Assembly (NCBI GenBank): GCA_963556195.1
Contig: OY744544.1
Location: forward strand, 50,930,825 to 50,994,824
DNA: 64,000 bases
Direction: 5' to 3'
Origin: Sepiola atlantica
Taxonomy: Eukaryota; Mollusca; Cephalopoda; Sepiida; Sepiolidae
Positions 21,740 through 32,821 of this stretch are shown piece after piece (the stretch's first letter is position 1; the number at the start of each line of letters is the position of its first letter). The notes under the pieces were generated by a model that made no database searches, was not told where the DNA came from, and saw only the letters and a program-made list of their open reading frames with translations. Position numbers and translations under genes: made by a program.

Positions 21740-22348
21740 TATGCTGCCTTAGGGCCGGCTCTAACCCTAAAGACAGCTAGCATAACTCCTTTTGATAAGC
21801 AAGACTCTGAGTCGTCGTATATTTTAACTGCAGGTTTTATTATCCATCAAAAAGGTAAAAAACTGAAAAGAAATAAAAACATTGTTCAGAAATGTGAATA
21901 CAATAAATGACGACGAACAGGAACGAGGAGTCTACTAAAATCTAAAAAACTGTTAATAGGAGGTATTTTAAGGGATGAAGGATACTGCGAAACAAGAGGT
22001 ACACATCACGAGCGATCGCCGTGGGGATACGCACGTGGGATGAGAAGAGAGATTAAAGTTCATTAATTTAAAGAAATGTTCAAAGGAAATAACGGGCACG
22101 ATATTCGATTCTGTTTGAGGAAAGAGAAGGGATAATGTCTCTTACCGAAGATGGCCAAAATGTCAGAATCTGTGGGGAGATAGAACTTCCACCATGCGGT
22201 TTTCTCCGTTACACAGCGGCAGCGAGCATTCAGAAACAGAGCACCGGCAGCAGCTGCCGGCCGGTGTCGAGATAAAAAAGTCCCTAACGAATTGGGGGCC
22301 GGGAAAGGGAGATAACTCTAAGGGACTTATTCTAGGCTAGACAGAACA
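21740..22348 (-). repeat. BEL 3' LTR
   Basis: Matches 24740-25348 with one difference. It includes a GC-rich palindrome CGGCAGCAGCTGCCG near 22245-22260 that could fold as a hairpin in the transcript. The purine-rich GGCGAGGAG just upstream on the minus strand (22349-22358) is a plausible polypurine tract. Confidence 0.95.
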
Positions 22349-22371
22349 CTCCTCGCCTGGCGTCTTCGACG

Positions 22372-24453
22372 TCATGAAATTGCACTAGTCCTTGACACAA
22401 AGAACGGGTCTGAGGAGTTGCTGCAAAAAAGAGATGGAAGCTGCTGGAAGGAGCATGAGCAGCTGAAACGAGTGGGAGGTTGGAGCAGGTGCTGCATGGA
22501 GGAGCTGGGAAGATAGGCTGGGCCAGGAGTTGTGGTGACGCCCTTTCGCTTTGTTGAAGATACTGTGTGATGGCTGACCGTATTATGTTCTTTAGTGAAT
22601 TCGGAGACGAATGGTTTCTTGACAGCTATAGCCGTGATGGCTGAAGATGTATTCCCTCTAAGGAATGATTGTCTTTGTTCTTGTTTATCTTGATGGTTAT
22701 TGGCAGGATTAACCTCTAGTTTTGGTGGTGGTTCGGGCGGTGGCCTGTCTACACCAGCGAATTTACAATACTGTTTAGTCTTCTCAAGAATACTCTGGGT
22801 TCTGTCGTCTTTAGCTGTGCTCGTAGTTGCGGTCATCTTTAGTAAGGCTAACCTGGCTGGTAGGTCATTTTTTAAAGTGGTGTTTGTTTTTGACTGAACA
22901 AAACATGTCGCCTGAGGTGAAGATGTAATCTTAGAGACGCTCAATTTAGCAGGTGAGGCAGAAGATTTAGAAAAAGAAGGAAATCTGTAGGGAGATCCAG
23001 GTGGAGGAGCTGCTTCGGTGGCTTGAACATATCGAAAAGTGTCGGCGATATGTATGAAGTTGGGTGAGGCCTTGGTTATTGACGACCAAGTGGAGAGCTT
23101 CTCAAAATGTAGGGATCCGAGCAATATGTTCGAAGAAGATGTGGTTAGTATAGACATTTGCGGACAGACTGTCTCTGGGTGGCCCTCGCATCCCGGTAAG
23201 GGAAATACAGGACTGTCAAGCCAAGCGATTCTCCGGAGATGAGATGCAGGTATAGAGCGGGTGCTAAGTTGAGCATGGATTTGATCGGTGTGTACGTATT
23301 TTAACTGTTTAGGATGAGAAGGTCTACGTATACGTAACACACGATTTCTGAGGTACATGTAGAAACGTCTTGTTTCGATTTGGATGTACCCTAAGACTAC
23401 CTTATTGAGTATGTAGGAGGTAGTTGAGTGAACCTTCAAGTTCGTCTCAGAAGAGATCGGTTCGCCCGCCAGAAGGGCAGCACAAAGCTCCGGTCTGGGG
23501 ACAAAATGTTCAGGTCGTGGGGTAAGTTTAAGTTTCCCCGTGATGAGGCTGATTTGACAATTTGCTTCTTTGTCGGTGACTTTGATGTACGCTACTGCAG
23601 CAATGATTTTGGTGGGGTCATTGTCGATGGACCAAAGGAATATCAGAAAGTTCCTGTATTCGTCTTTCGCGGGGAAACGGTATAACGTCCCTTCAGTGTT
23701 CGCGGTAACGACTTCTTTGAGGAAACTGGTGAGAACGCCAACCAGATTGTTGTTTAGGTCGGGTCCACTTATTGGCACTTTGTTCAGGGATGCTCCGTCA
23801 TGTTTGGTACTGGAGTCAAAGACCACCCGGGATTTTCCTTTTTGTGGGAGGTGGCATGGGATAGATCTGGAAGGTAGTGGAGCGATCCAACTGTTGTTTA
23901 TGTCCTTCTCAGCTCCCAGTTCCATGATGCTTGGTAAAGCAATATCCTCAATAGGAGGCGCTGCCTTGTCGTCGTCCTCCTCGGTTTGTTGGAGCACGTT
24001 TTTTGAGGGGTTGCCATCACAAACCTGTGTACGCTGTGAAACCACTCCAGTTGCTGTTAGGAGGTTACCCTCCCCGCCGTACTTGGGGGAGAGTCTTGCG
24101 TGTACAGTTCGAGCTAGTGTCGGTCCAGCTGTCTCTCGTTGGGGTTGACTTGCCAGGTCAGCTGGCATAAAGCCAAGTTTTGTTGAGTAGCTATGGCTAG
24201 ACCGTTTGTTGTACTTGTTGGCGGCTTCCCTTAAAACCTTTGCTTCGGTCACAGCAGTGGCCGCCTTCCTTTCGAGCTGTAATCTCTCCAACTTCCCTTT
24301 TATTTCCAGTTCCCTGTCAACAAAGGCTAGACGTGTCTTGGCCGCCTCAGCCTTTGCTCGGGCGATAGCAGCAACACTCGTGGACGTCCTCCTCGAGGAG
24401 TGAGAGTTGCGTGAGGCATGAGGCCATGGCCGGTTAGACACATTGTGATTCAT
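22372..24453 (-). CDS. BEL/Pao gag-pol remnant, one 693-codon open frame
   Basis: The frame fuses pieces of a BEL polyprotein. Residues about 25-80 are an Ala/Lys/Glu-rich helical region typical of BEL gag N-termini. Residues about 190-250 match the start of the Pao reverse transcriptase (RVVFDSSTKHDGASLN and GPDLNNNLVGVL). Next comes FLIFLWSIDNDP, and then the sequence jumps past the catalytic YxDD region to a stretch with PRPELCAALLAG (RNase H-proximal domain) and RNRVLRIRR. The C-terminal ~250 residues are Ser/Pro-rich and unrecognised. No integrase core is visible. It is notable that the frame stays open through large deletions, which implies either in-frame losses or very recent origin. 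It could not support its own transposition. Confidence 0.8.
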   Translation of the reverse strand: MNHNVSNRPWPHASRNSHSSRRTSTSVAAIARAKAEAAKTRLAFVDRELEIKGKLERLQLERKAATAVTEAKVLREAANKYNKRSSHSYSTKLGFMPADLASQPQRETAGPTLARTVHARLSPKYGGEGNLLTATGVVSQRTQVCDGNPSKNVLQQTEEDDDKAAPPIEDIALPSIMELGAEKDINNSWIAPLPSRSIPCHLPQKGKSRVVFDSSTKHDGASLNKVPISGPDLNNNLVGVLTSFLKEVVTANTEGTLYRFPAKDEYRNFLIFLWSIDNDPTKIIAAVAYIKVTDKEANCQISLITGKLKLTPRPEHFVPRPELCAALLAGEPISSETNLKVHSTTSYILNKVVLGYIQIETRRFYMYLRNRVLRIRRPSHPKQLKYVHTDQIHAQLSTRSIPASHLRRIAWLDSPVFPLPGCEGHPETVCPQMSILTTSSSNILLGSLHFEKLSTWSSITKASPNFIHIADTFRYVQATEAAPPPGSPYRFPSFSKSSASPAKLSVSKITSSPQATCFVQSKTNTTLKNDLPARLALLKMTATTSTAKDDRTQSILEKTKQYCKFAGVDRPPPEPPPKLEVNPANNHQDKQEQRQSFLRGNTSSAITAIAVKKPFVSEFTKEHNTVSHHTVSSTKRKGVTTTPGPAYLPSSSMQHLLQPPTRFSCSCSFQQLPSLFCSNSSDPFFVSRTSAIS

Positions 24454-24739
24454 CGTGGAAAGGATAAAAATAGGGGTGACTGGTTGTGAGACTGAAGCTG
24501 AAAAGGTAGCTGGAAAAGGACGAACTGTATGGGCACTACTGTTGTTGAAGTAGCGTCCGTAGTTCAGATGGATTCTTTTGTTGCTTGTCTTCTTGGAATG
24601 ACCGCATTTCTGACGGTTGGTGTAGAACGTGTATTCCAGTCATTAGGAGGCCGTCCGTTTCTATCATGCCTGAGTCCGACCATTTGGGAGGCATCTTCGT
24701 TTTTTACTATGATGCCTCCGACCATTCTTCGTTTTTTAC

Positions 24740-25348
24740 TATGCTGCCTTAGGGCCGGCTCTAACCCTAAAGACAGCTAGCATAACTCCTTTTGATAAGC
24801 AAGACTCTGAGTCGTCGTATATTTTAACTGCAGGTTTTATTATCCATCAAAAAGGTAAAAAACTGAAAAGAAATAAAAACATTGTTCAGAAATGTGAATA
24901 CAATAAATGACGACGAACAGGAACGAGGAGTCTACTAAAATCTAAAAAACTGTTAATAGGAGGTATTTTAAGGGATGAAGGATACTGCGAAACAAGAGGT
25001 ACACATCACGAGCGATCGCCGTGGGGATACGCACGTGGGATGAGAAGAGAGATTAAAGTTCATTAATTTAAAGAAATGTTCAAAGGAAATAACGGGCACG
25101 ATATTCGATTCTGTTTGAGGAAGGAGAAGGGATAATGTCTCTTACCGAAGATGGCCAAAATGTCAGAATCTGTGGGGAGATAGAACTTCCACCATGCGGT
25201 TTTCTCCGTTACACAGCGGCAGCGAGCATTCAGAAACAGAGCACCGGCAGCAGCTGCCGGCCGGTGTCGAGATAAAAAAGTCCCTAACGAATTGGGGGCC
25301 GGGAAAGGGAGATAACTCTAAGGGACTTATTCTAGGCTAGACAGAACA
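24740..25348 (-). repeat. BEL 5' LTR
   Basis: The partner of 21740-22348. Just downstream on the minus strand is a TGGTCGGAGGC block within a short direct repeat (GTAAAAAACGAAGA twice, 24687-24739), which may include the primer-binding site. I cannot name the tRNA. Confidence 0.95.
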
Positions 25349-25571
25349 CCTCGAGTGAAGACTGCGTTTGGATATTACTTTGGCGATTTTCTTTTTCTTG
25401 TTAGTAAGTGTCCGTTATTTTTCTCGTTACCTTGTTTTATTTGTTTAAATTGTTACCTCGGACTGTTATTATTATCGTTAAAGTTTATTGAAGTTTTTTT
25501 CCCCACGTTTTTTTTTTTTTCCACTTTTTTTTTCTCGTTTTTTTTCTCCTTTGTTAAAGTTATTAGACATT

Positions 25572-27304
25572 ATGGCTACGTCTGGCCAACCTGCTAATAA
25601 CATGGAAAATGATGATGCTACTGAAGTTGGGTGGATAAAACCACCAAAAATAATTATTAATGTAAAAGAATTTATAGAGAAAGCTAAAACTTATGCACAC
25701 TTAATAACCGATAATGGATTATTAATTGACCTCCCAAAATTGGAACAGATTAAAAAAAGAAGTATGGTTATGTTTGTCATGGATAAAAAAACTTAAAAAA
25801 ACGATTCGTGCGTCTGCTGAATAATTTGTAAATTGTTGGCTACTGTTGGATTTAAACCGCAACGAATTATTAAATGCCGCGGTTACAATACGTGGAACGC
25901 GCTGTTTCCCGACGAAGAAACGTGCTTAAAACTATCGCAGACAGAGATAATAACTCAGGACTATATCTTAAGAACTGAATACATGGTAAAACGACGAACG
26001 GCGGTAACTATTTTTAATGTACCATTTCACGTAGATGGAGAACATCTGGAGGCCTTCCTCATGAAGTTCGGCGAAATAACTAGCGTCAACTTCGACGAAT
26101 ACCCAGGAACCTGGATTTTTGAGATCCTGCTGGATAAGAAAGGTTTTGATACGATGCCGTATTATATTAAAATTGGGGAGGACAATTTACACGTAATAGT
26201 GGCCGGCAGGAAGCCAGTTTGTTGGACGTGTGAACAAGTGTGTCATCTCACATATGACTGCCCGCAGAGGAAGCGAGTAATTACAAATACCAAACCAACG
26301 GTAACTAAAACAAGAGTCGGCCAGCACTTGGGGGTACCACTGACCCCAAAAACAGCGTCACCCCCAATGTCATCCTCAAAGTCACCTGGTCATGCCCCAC
26401 TTTGCGAGGAGGAGTCCGATTCGGATGGAGGCGAATGGTTTATAGCAACTGGGGAAAAACACCTGCCCGGGAAACTTTAGAACAATTAAGAGAAGAAGAA
26501 ATGCTCTCAAAGGATCCCGGCAAAGACAGCTACATCGCCGCTAAGGCATTAAAAAAAGTTAGATAAAGAAAGATTTGAGACGGAAAAAGCTAAAATGGCC
26601 TCCCACGAAAGTCCAAGCCCACAGTCCCCCACTAGTTCAGCCGCTCAAAAAATTAACCCCCAGACTAGCCCTAAACCCCACAAAAAGACCTCATCAAAAA
26701 TAGACCAACCCCCAAACCGATGCCTCCTCCAATCACAAGCTCCATCAAGGATAGGGAATACAAACTTATCCCTTTGTCTCCAATTAAAAAAATTATATCT
26801 CCAAGATCTTCCCCCTTTGTCTCCCCTCAGCTTTCCCCTAAAAGTACTCCCCCTACTTCCCCTAGGAAACAGCCTTCTCCCATCCCATCACCCTCCCCCT
26901 CCCCAATGGAAGAAATGCCTCCTCCACCAACCCCTGCAACCCAGAAGAGGCAAAGAAGCCCCTCACTCGAGAGGACAAGAAAAAAAACGGCATTTCTGCC
27001 TGGCAAAGATTTGTGTGTTGTCACCGAAGGCCTGGCGAATGCCGCAAAAAACATTAAACATACTAATCTAAAAAAGTTGCTTGACTTTAGAGAAGTGCGG
27101 GGTAAATCTGTAGAACATCCCCTCAACTTTCCCAATGCAAATCATGTACTGACTGTAATCAGAAAGAAACCTGAGGCCAAGGCACTTTGGCAAATGCTGG
27201 GGGAGGCAAACAATATTTTTAAAATAAATAAGCCTATGGCAATTTTTAAAAATGAGGAACTTGATTGCATGAGCAAATATTGTGTTGGGAGGGCCCCCGT
27301 TTAG
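25572..27304 (+). pseudogene. LINE ORF1 (nucleic-acid-binding protein with CCHC knuckle), broken
   Basis: Starts MATSGQPANN at 25572. Two in-frame stops (TAA ending 25796 and TGA near 25820) interrupt it early. The frame then continues 25833-26480 with an RRM-like segment (VTIFNVPFHVDGEHLEAFL) and a zinc knuckle CWTCEQVCHLTYDC (about 26220-26261, CX2CX4HX4C). After a frameshift near 26480-26600 it passes through a Pro/Ser-rich linker (PTSPRKQPSPIPSPSPSP) to a conserved C-terminal block ending at 27304. Tx1-like ORF1 proteins bind the element RNA. The order matches that group. Frameshifts and stops make it non-functional. Confidence 0.85.
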
Positions 27305-27475
27305 TTACATTCATCCCTCTACCGAATATCCAAGCTAACATATCCTTGGATGTTGGCGGTATCTCTTACACCGGAGAGATTACAGAACAGATGGCCATGC
27401 ATTCTTTTGGGGGAGCCATCGGCATCCTGATCTCGTCAATGTTCGTTTCTGGAACCCAACCCTAAGATATTCTCA

Positions 27476-30400
27476 ATGGCTCTCCTTCTAGCAAGTGTGA
27501 ATGTCCGGGGGCTGAGGGCCCACTTACGTAAATTTCGTATTGCACTGGATCTTCAGCAGCTTGGAGTGAATGTATGTTGTATTCAGGAAACCCACTTGGT
27601 TTCAGGCGACCATTTGGGTGCGTTGGCTAGGCGTTTTCATGTCTATTCAGCGTACTTCGATTCTCGCTCAAGAGGTGTATCCTGGCTGGTAAGGAAATCA
27701 TTAGATGTGTCGTCTGACCCTTGCTTCATGGATCCGGAAGGAAGGATATGTGTTTTGGATGTTACCATAAAGGATAAGGCATTTCGGCTCATCGGGGTTT
27801 ATGCGCCCAATCGCCCCAGTAAGCGTGCTCCCTTTTTTCGGCGGATTGATCAATTCATGAATACATCTCGGACGGTTATTTTAGCAGGGGACTGGAACGC
27901 GGTCTTGGACCCTGATTTAGATCGTAACACGGATAGGGGAACTAACGATGATAGGGATGCTAAAGTATTTCGCGAATTTCTCGATAGGTTCGATCTTATC
28001 GATAAATTCCGGAATGAGAAGCCCCTTGATAGAGTATGGACTTGAACAGCTAGGCGCGGCTCCGGTTCGGGACAGCTCTCGAGTTATCTCGACCGGTTCT
28101 TAATTAGGAGAGTCGACGTAGAATTATTACAATGTCCAAGTTTTCATAATATAGTTTACTCGGATCACAGACTCGTTCGGGTTCGAGTAAACTTAGATAG
28201 ACCTAAGCCTAAATTAGCGGGTTACTGGAAGCTCAACACTTCGTTGTTCGAGGTGAAGGGCTTCCAGGAACAATTAGAACTAACCCTACAGCGGGAATTG
28301 ACGGGGGCTATCATTGGGAATAAGAGGTGGAATAGTCTTAAGGATTTAATTAGGGCATTTTCTGCCGATTTTAGCAGACGACTCAATCTAACAACTAGCG
28401 CAGTTAAAGTGCCACTAGAATCTAGATGGGATCGGGCGGTGGAGGTAGGTGATAGCGTTAAAGTTACCATAATTAAGGCAAAGCTGGCGTCCTTGACTAC
28501 TAAAGAACACCAAGCTTTAGTAATTAGGGCTAGGATAAAAAGATTGCCCATGGAAACATCAAATATGGCCGCTCAACTGCGAGCAGAAGAACGTAGACAA
28601 GCTACCGATCGACATATCGCCCGTGTTTCATTGCCGGATGGGCGTCTCGTGACTACAAACGAAGGTATTCTGGAGGCGTTTCGTTCTCATTTCCAGGATC
28701 TCTTTACCAGGGAGCCCAGTTTGTCATTAGTACAATTCGACCCCTATCTGGCTGACTTTTCTCGTCTCGAGGCGACTGAAGCGGCTAGGTGCGAAGGTTG
28801 TATAACAGAGGATGAAGTTCGGGAAGCCTTAAGGTGAGTCGGCCTTAACAAGTCTCCCGGGATCGATGGTTTGCCCTACGAGGTGTATTTGAGGTTGTCG
28901 CTCTTTTTTGTTCCCTTACTGACTGCTTTATTTAACTCGTGGTTTAGGAATGGGACCATCCCACAGCACTTAACCATGGGTATTGTGAAGTTGTTACGTA
29001 AAAGCAAAACTGGTGAGGATGGGTTAGAGAATTTTCGGCCCTTAACAATGCTAAATGCAGAGTTAAAGATTTTGGCCAAGATCTTAGCCAATCGACTGCA
29101 GCTTGTATTGGCTCGTCTTATAAGCCCGGAACAGACTTGTGCTGTAAAGGGCAGGACGATTCAAGACAATTTGCACTCGATACGCTTGATCTTAGATAAA
29201 GTCGACACTGAAGCCGCGCTGATCAATTTAGATCAGTCCAAAGCATTCGATAGGGTTGACCTTCGTTATTTGGAGGCTGTTTGGTCTGCGGCCGGTTTTG
29301 GCCCGCAATTTCGCTCTTGGATTCGCCTCTTGTATGCGAACCCTGTGGTACTGGTAGAGGTGAATCGTATGAGGTGAAGGCTCTTCAGTTTATCCAGATC
29401 TCTTCGTCAGGGATGTCCATTATTACCGATGCTCTATGTGCTTGTGTTGGAGCCCTTCCTTCACAGGCTAAGGGTGACTCCGGCCCTTAATGGGATTACT
29501 TTGCCTGGTGGTTGTACCAGGTTGAAGTACTCCGCCTTTGCCGACGATTTGAATGTGCTTGTAACGAGCAGTGCCGAGATAAGCGTCGTCGACAGAGAAA
29601 TCAGACTGTATGAAACGATAACAGGGGCCAAAATTAACTGTGACAAGTCTATTGGCTTGCGCATCGGCGCCTGGAAGGGTGTTCCCTTGCAGAGGCCCTT
29701 CAGCTGGACAGACGGACCTTGCAAGCTACTCGGCGTCTGGTTCGGTCCCGATCTTCAGCTGGAGAAAAATTGGTCGGAAGTGTTGAAAGCGATTCGGGGC
29801 GCAGCTAGTCTGTGGACCAGTAGAAATCTTTCATTAAATGGGAGATCGGAAGTGTGTTGCTCACACATCTACCCGATCATCCTATATCGTCTATCGATAC
29901 TCCCACTCCCGTCGGATACGCTGCTGGAAATGCAGCGGGTTCTTTTCAAGTTCTTATGGCTTGGTAAGGCCCCTATGGTCCGTCGTGAAATTTGTTATCT
30001 CCATCCGTCTGAAGGCGGTCTAGGTATGCCATGTATAGAAATCCGTCAGCACACCCTGAGACTATTCTACCTAGATCGAATGAGGTCACAAACTGACGGA
30101 AGCGGGGTCTTCTGGATAGAAGACATCCAGAAAGCATTCCCTGCTTTTAAAAGTGTGCACTTGGACGAGGGGGAGGCACACAGGTTGCCCCGAGGTGAGT
30201 GTTCATTTTTTCGCGAATGTAGACGTGCTTTGAAGTTTTTCTCAAGAGTGAAAGAAAGCCTCTCCGACACCCTGCTGATGTCCCGGAAGGCAATATATCG
30301 GGCCATGGTGAGGGGAACATTTCGAGATGTTAGGATGAGGGGCTAAGTTTGTCGAGGGGGGAGCTACGCTCAATCTGGCTTTGGACGCCTGGGTTAAGGT

Positions 30401-30867
30401 GCTTCGATAATGACGAGGCATCATTGATCTGGCTGATGATAAGAAATGCCCTCTGGATTTATAAGAAACTTCATTCATCTCGCTTGGCAAATTCGCCGAC
30501 TTGTCTTAGGTGTGGTGACGAGGACGAGACCTTGGTTCACGCCTTCGTTACTTGCCGTATAGTCGTGCCGCTGATTAGGCTTGTTTCTGGATTCATGGTT
30601 CGCATTCTTGGCGTATCTTCCTTCAACCTGGAACCTATTAATGTATGTAGCAATTGGGCTCCGACAAGTGATAGGATAAAACGATTTTTATTTTTAAGCT
30701 TACTAGCAGTCATGAGAGATACGATATGGAAGACTCGAATGAAGACAGTCTACGCAGCTGAAACCTACGCTCCTCTCGACCTTATTGCAATTTTCAAATA
30801 TTATCTGAAAGCACGCATTAGGGCCGAGAGAGTGAGACTCTCTTCGGCAGATTTTGGTGAAAGGTGA
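27476..30867 (+). pseudogene. LINE ORF2 (endonuclease and reverse transcriptase), three stops and one frameshift
   Basis: ATG at 27476. An apurinic-type endonuclease spans about codons 1-235: ASVNVRGLR, CIQETHL, LAGDWNAVLD, and the His motif YSDHRLV. Reverse transcriptase blocks follow: NKSPGIDGLPYEVY, ENFRPLTMLN, LDQSKAFDRVD, LRQGCPLLPMLY and AFADD (the catalytic Asp pair, about 29535). The C-terminal zinc motif is CLRCGDEDETLVHAFVTC. The same frame is kept across three stops, all TGA (28043-28045, 28835-28837, 29375-29377). A frameshift lies near 30345. The protein would nick target DNA and prime reverse transcription. Domain content and FADD fit the Tx1/L1 group. Confidence 0.92.
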
Positions 30868-31545
30868 GTGAGAGGTGCACGACTGTGGTGCTAGAATAGA
30901 GTGGTATTTAGACGTACCTTAGGTAGAGGATTTTGGGTTGCAAAACCGAACATTGACATTTTAAGTTAAGACTAAGACAGGTTTTAGTTATTATAAGTTT
31001 AATAACTTAGCTAGGGCGTGAATGATTTCATTATGGCCTTTTTTTTTTTTTTCATTTTTTATTAGCCCGTCCCCACCTAGGTGACAGAGCACTAGATTTG
31101 TCAGGATACAGGTCACCCTTCGGAATTTTCGAAGGAGGTGTTGTTAAATAAAGCGTTGGGGCCTGCATCAAACTTTTTTTCGAGTTTTTCGTTTCGACTA
31201 GCAAATCTGTGCATCTGCCACAGTTTAGTAACGGGGGGTCTTTTACTAATTTTTTTTTTTTCTCATTGTATATATTTTCATTTATTGTTTTTGTATATAG
31301 TGTTTTATCATACCCCTCCCCCCCCCACCGTTGCATATTTGTAAATATGGGTTTTAAGTAGGTTATTCATGGAGTGATTTCTTTTGGTGATTGAGAAGGA
31401 TGTACAGTATAAATGTGGTATTTTGGTGAATGATGGTCCTGCATTGAACTAGCTAGGTTAAAAAGTTAGATTCGGACCGATCGTTTTCCCCTTCCCCTTT
31501 CTTTGGCCTTGTGCTGCATTTTGTAATATTTTACAAATAAATATT
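30868..31545 (+). other. LINE 3' UTR
   Basis: Contains T-rich and C-rich tracts (31040-31060, 31243-31262, 31315-31327) and ends ACAAATAAATATT, with no poly(A) tail. The AATAAA at about 31536 may be the polyadenylation signal. Confidence 0.75.
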
Positions 31546-31561
31546 GACAAAGCACAGTCTT
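31546..31561. repeat. LINE target-site duplication, right copy
   Basis: Identical to 21717-21732, directly after the LINE 3' end. Confidence 0.93.
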
Positions 31562-31674
31562 GTAACTGTCTAGCCAAGTGCTAGTCACTTTCTTACTTTG
31601 TTAATACACTTGTGAAACCAACCCCTTACTTGACTTCCTTTATTTATTATTTACCGTTGGACAACTTCACAACA
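31562..31674 (+). repeat. right part of the split Ty3/gypsy 5' LTR
   Basis: Joins 21682-21732 when the LINE is removed. It ends ACTTCACAACA and is followed by the primer-binding-like ATTAGCGACGAGG at 31676-31688. Confidence 0.7.
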
Positions 31675-32462
31675 GATTAGCGACGAGGAATCGAAACCAT
31701 TTCACTGCAAAAAAATCACCCAAAGTGATTCGCAAGATCTTCACGGAAAAAAAACCCATCTTCGTCAGATATTTGTATTCGCAAAGATTAACAGCAAATT
31801 AACAACTGAGTAGTTAAGCGGAAAAAAAACACACAGACACTCAAAACTTGCTAGAAAACGCGAAAGACATTTTCAATTATTGAAATAATTGAATACATTG
31901 ATACCTTTATTTTTTTCTCTTCAAGTTTTCACTGACTCGTTAAGATAAATGTTATCCGCGTCAATTATTACAGATATTGTGTATGTTTGTCGTTATTAGT
32001 AGGACAACATCTGATATTTGAGCACGATCCGGATTGACTATTTATTAAAACGGTCTACCACATAATTGTCGAAAGCAAAGTACGAACAGTGAAAAAATAT
32101 ATTCGCGTAAGTCATTTGTGCTTCTAACAAAGAACTGTTAAATAAGCAAGTCGCATGTTTGCAAAATGAAAAGGGGTTAAAAAGAGTTCCCATAAAACTA
32201 GTCTTATTAGGCTTATAGCGACGGACTTGGTTTTGTAAAACTACGTACACATATATATATATATATATATATAAACATTTTTTCTTCTTAGTTTTGTTTT
32301 ACAAACAAAAGAACTGGGATTGAATTTTTTTTTTTACTAAGAAATAATATATTTCTTGTTTTGTGTATTAGTTGAGCAAACTAATTATATTAAGCACGTT
32401 GTGGAGAAAACTGATTTATTTTTACAAGTGTAAATTGTGTGGTGCATAATTTGAATTCGTGA

Positions 32463-32735
32463 ATGATGGAAACTGAATTCAAAGATTCTCTTTTTCAATT
32501 AGTTAAATTCCAAACGGAACAAAATGTTGCGTTACAAAGACAGCAAGTTGAACAACAAACGGAACTTCAAAGAAAACAAGTTGAAATTGAGGAGAAATTT
32601 AAAAGAGAGTTGTTGGAACAGCAAAAAGCCCAAAGAAAAATGCATGCTGAACAAAAATTTTGGCTTTTACGGTCTTATTCTGGAAAGAAATATTCGTCAA
32701 TAATTCCCCTTCGAAGGTTATTTTTTCACCACTGA
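32463..32735 (+). pseudogene. gag N-terminal remnant of the Ty3/gypsy element
   Basis: A 90-codon frame whose first 60 residues are a Gln/Glu/Lys-rich coiled-coil pattern (VALQRQQVEQQTELQRKQ) like the N-termini of Mag-type gypsy gag proteins. It follows the LTR and leader at the expected distance (about 790 bases from the LTR end). After about residue 70 the sequence loses the pattern. No later gag or pol is found. The coiled-coil character is clear, but the family assignment is inferred from context. Confidence 0.5.
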
Positions 32736-32821
32736 CACTTCTCGCCGTTTTTTTGTGATTTGATCATAGTGATTTTCTTCTTTCACATCTCCTCCACTCT
32801 TTTTAAAGTTTTTTGTTTTTT

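Larger units (their letters stand above)
21740..25348 (-). mobile_element. young BEL/Pao LTR retrotransposon, internally deleted
   Basis: Two 609-bp LTRs (21740-22348 and 24740-25348) differ at one base that I can find (22123 A against 25123 G). A perfect 5-bp duplication CCTCG lies at 21735-21739 and 25349-25353. Read on the minus strand, the LTR begins TGTTCTGTCT and ends GGCAGCATA. The internal part is only 2391 bases, against several kilobases in complete BEL elements, so it is non-autonomous. It holds one long open frame of fused gag and pol fragments. The insertion site is only about 7 bases inside the LINE 5' end. Confidence 0.92.
21733..31545 (+). mobile_element. Tx1/L1-like LINE, full length, split near its 5' end by a BEL element
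   Basis: A 16-bp direct repeat GACAAAGCACAGTCTT flanks the element (21717-21732 and 31546-31561), so the whole insertion is defined. Without the nested BEL element and its duplicated 5 bases it is about 6.2 kb. It has a 5' leader with a long T-rich tract (25490-25556), ORF1 (25572-27304), ORF2 (27476-30867), and a 3' UTR ending CAAATAAATATT. ORF order, zinc knuckle in ORF1, apurinic endonuclease plus reverse transcriptase in ORF2, and the C-terminal CCHC motif fit the L1/Tx1 group. Both ORFs carry stops and frameshifts. Confidence 0.9.
21682..32735 (+). mobile_element. decayed Ty3/gypsy element; 5' LTR split by a LINE
   Basis: The LTR begins TGTTACACC at 21682 and runs to 21732, where it is interrupted. 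It resumes at 31562 and ends CTTCACAACA at 31674. Without the insertions it is about 164 bases. Directly after it, ATTAGCGACGAGG resembles the primer-binding region common in Mag/SURL-type gypsy elements. A gag-like reading follows at 32463. I find no 3' LTR, protease, reverse transcriptase or integrase, so only the 5' end remains. Family assignment rests on the LTR ends and primer site. Confidence 0.65.

Noticed and set aside
23570..24148. 192-codon plus-strand open frame across the BEL element
   Set aside because: It is antisense to the recognised BEL gag-pol frame and has no domain of its own.
26827..27135. Gly-rich minus-strand open frame
   Set aside because: It is the antisense of the Pro/Ser-rich linker of LINE ORF1.
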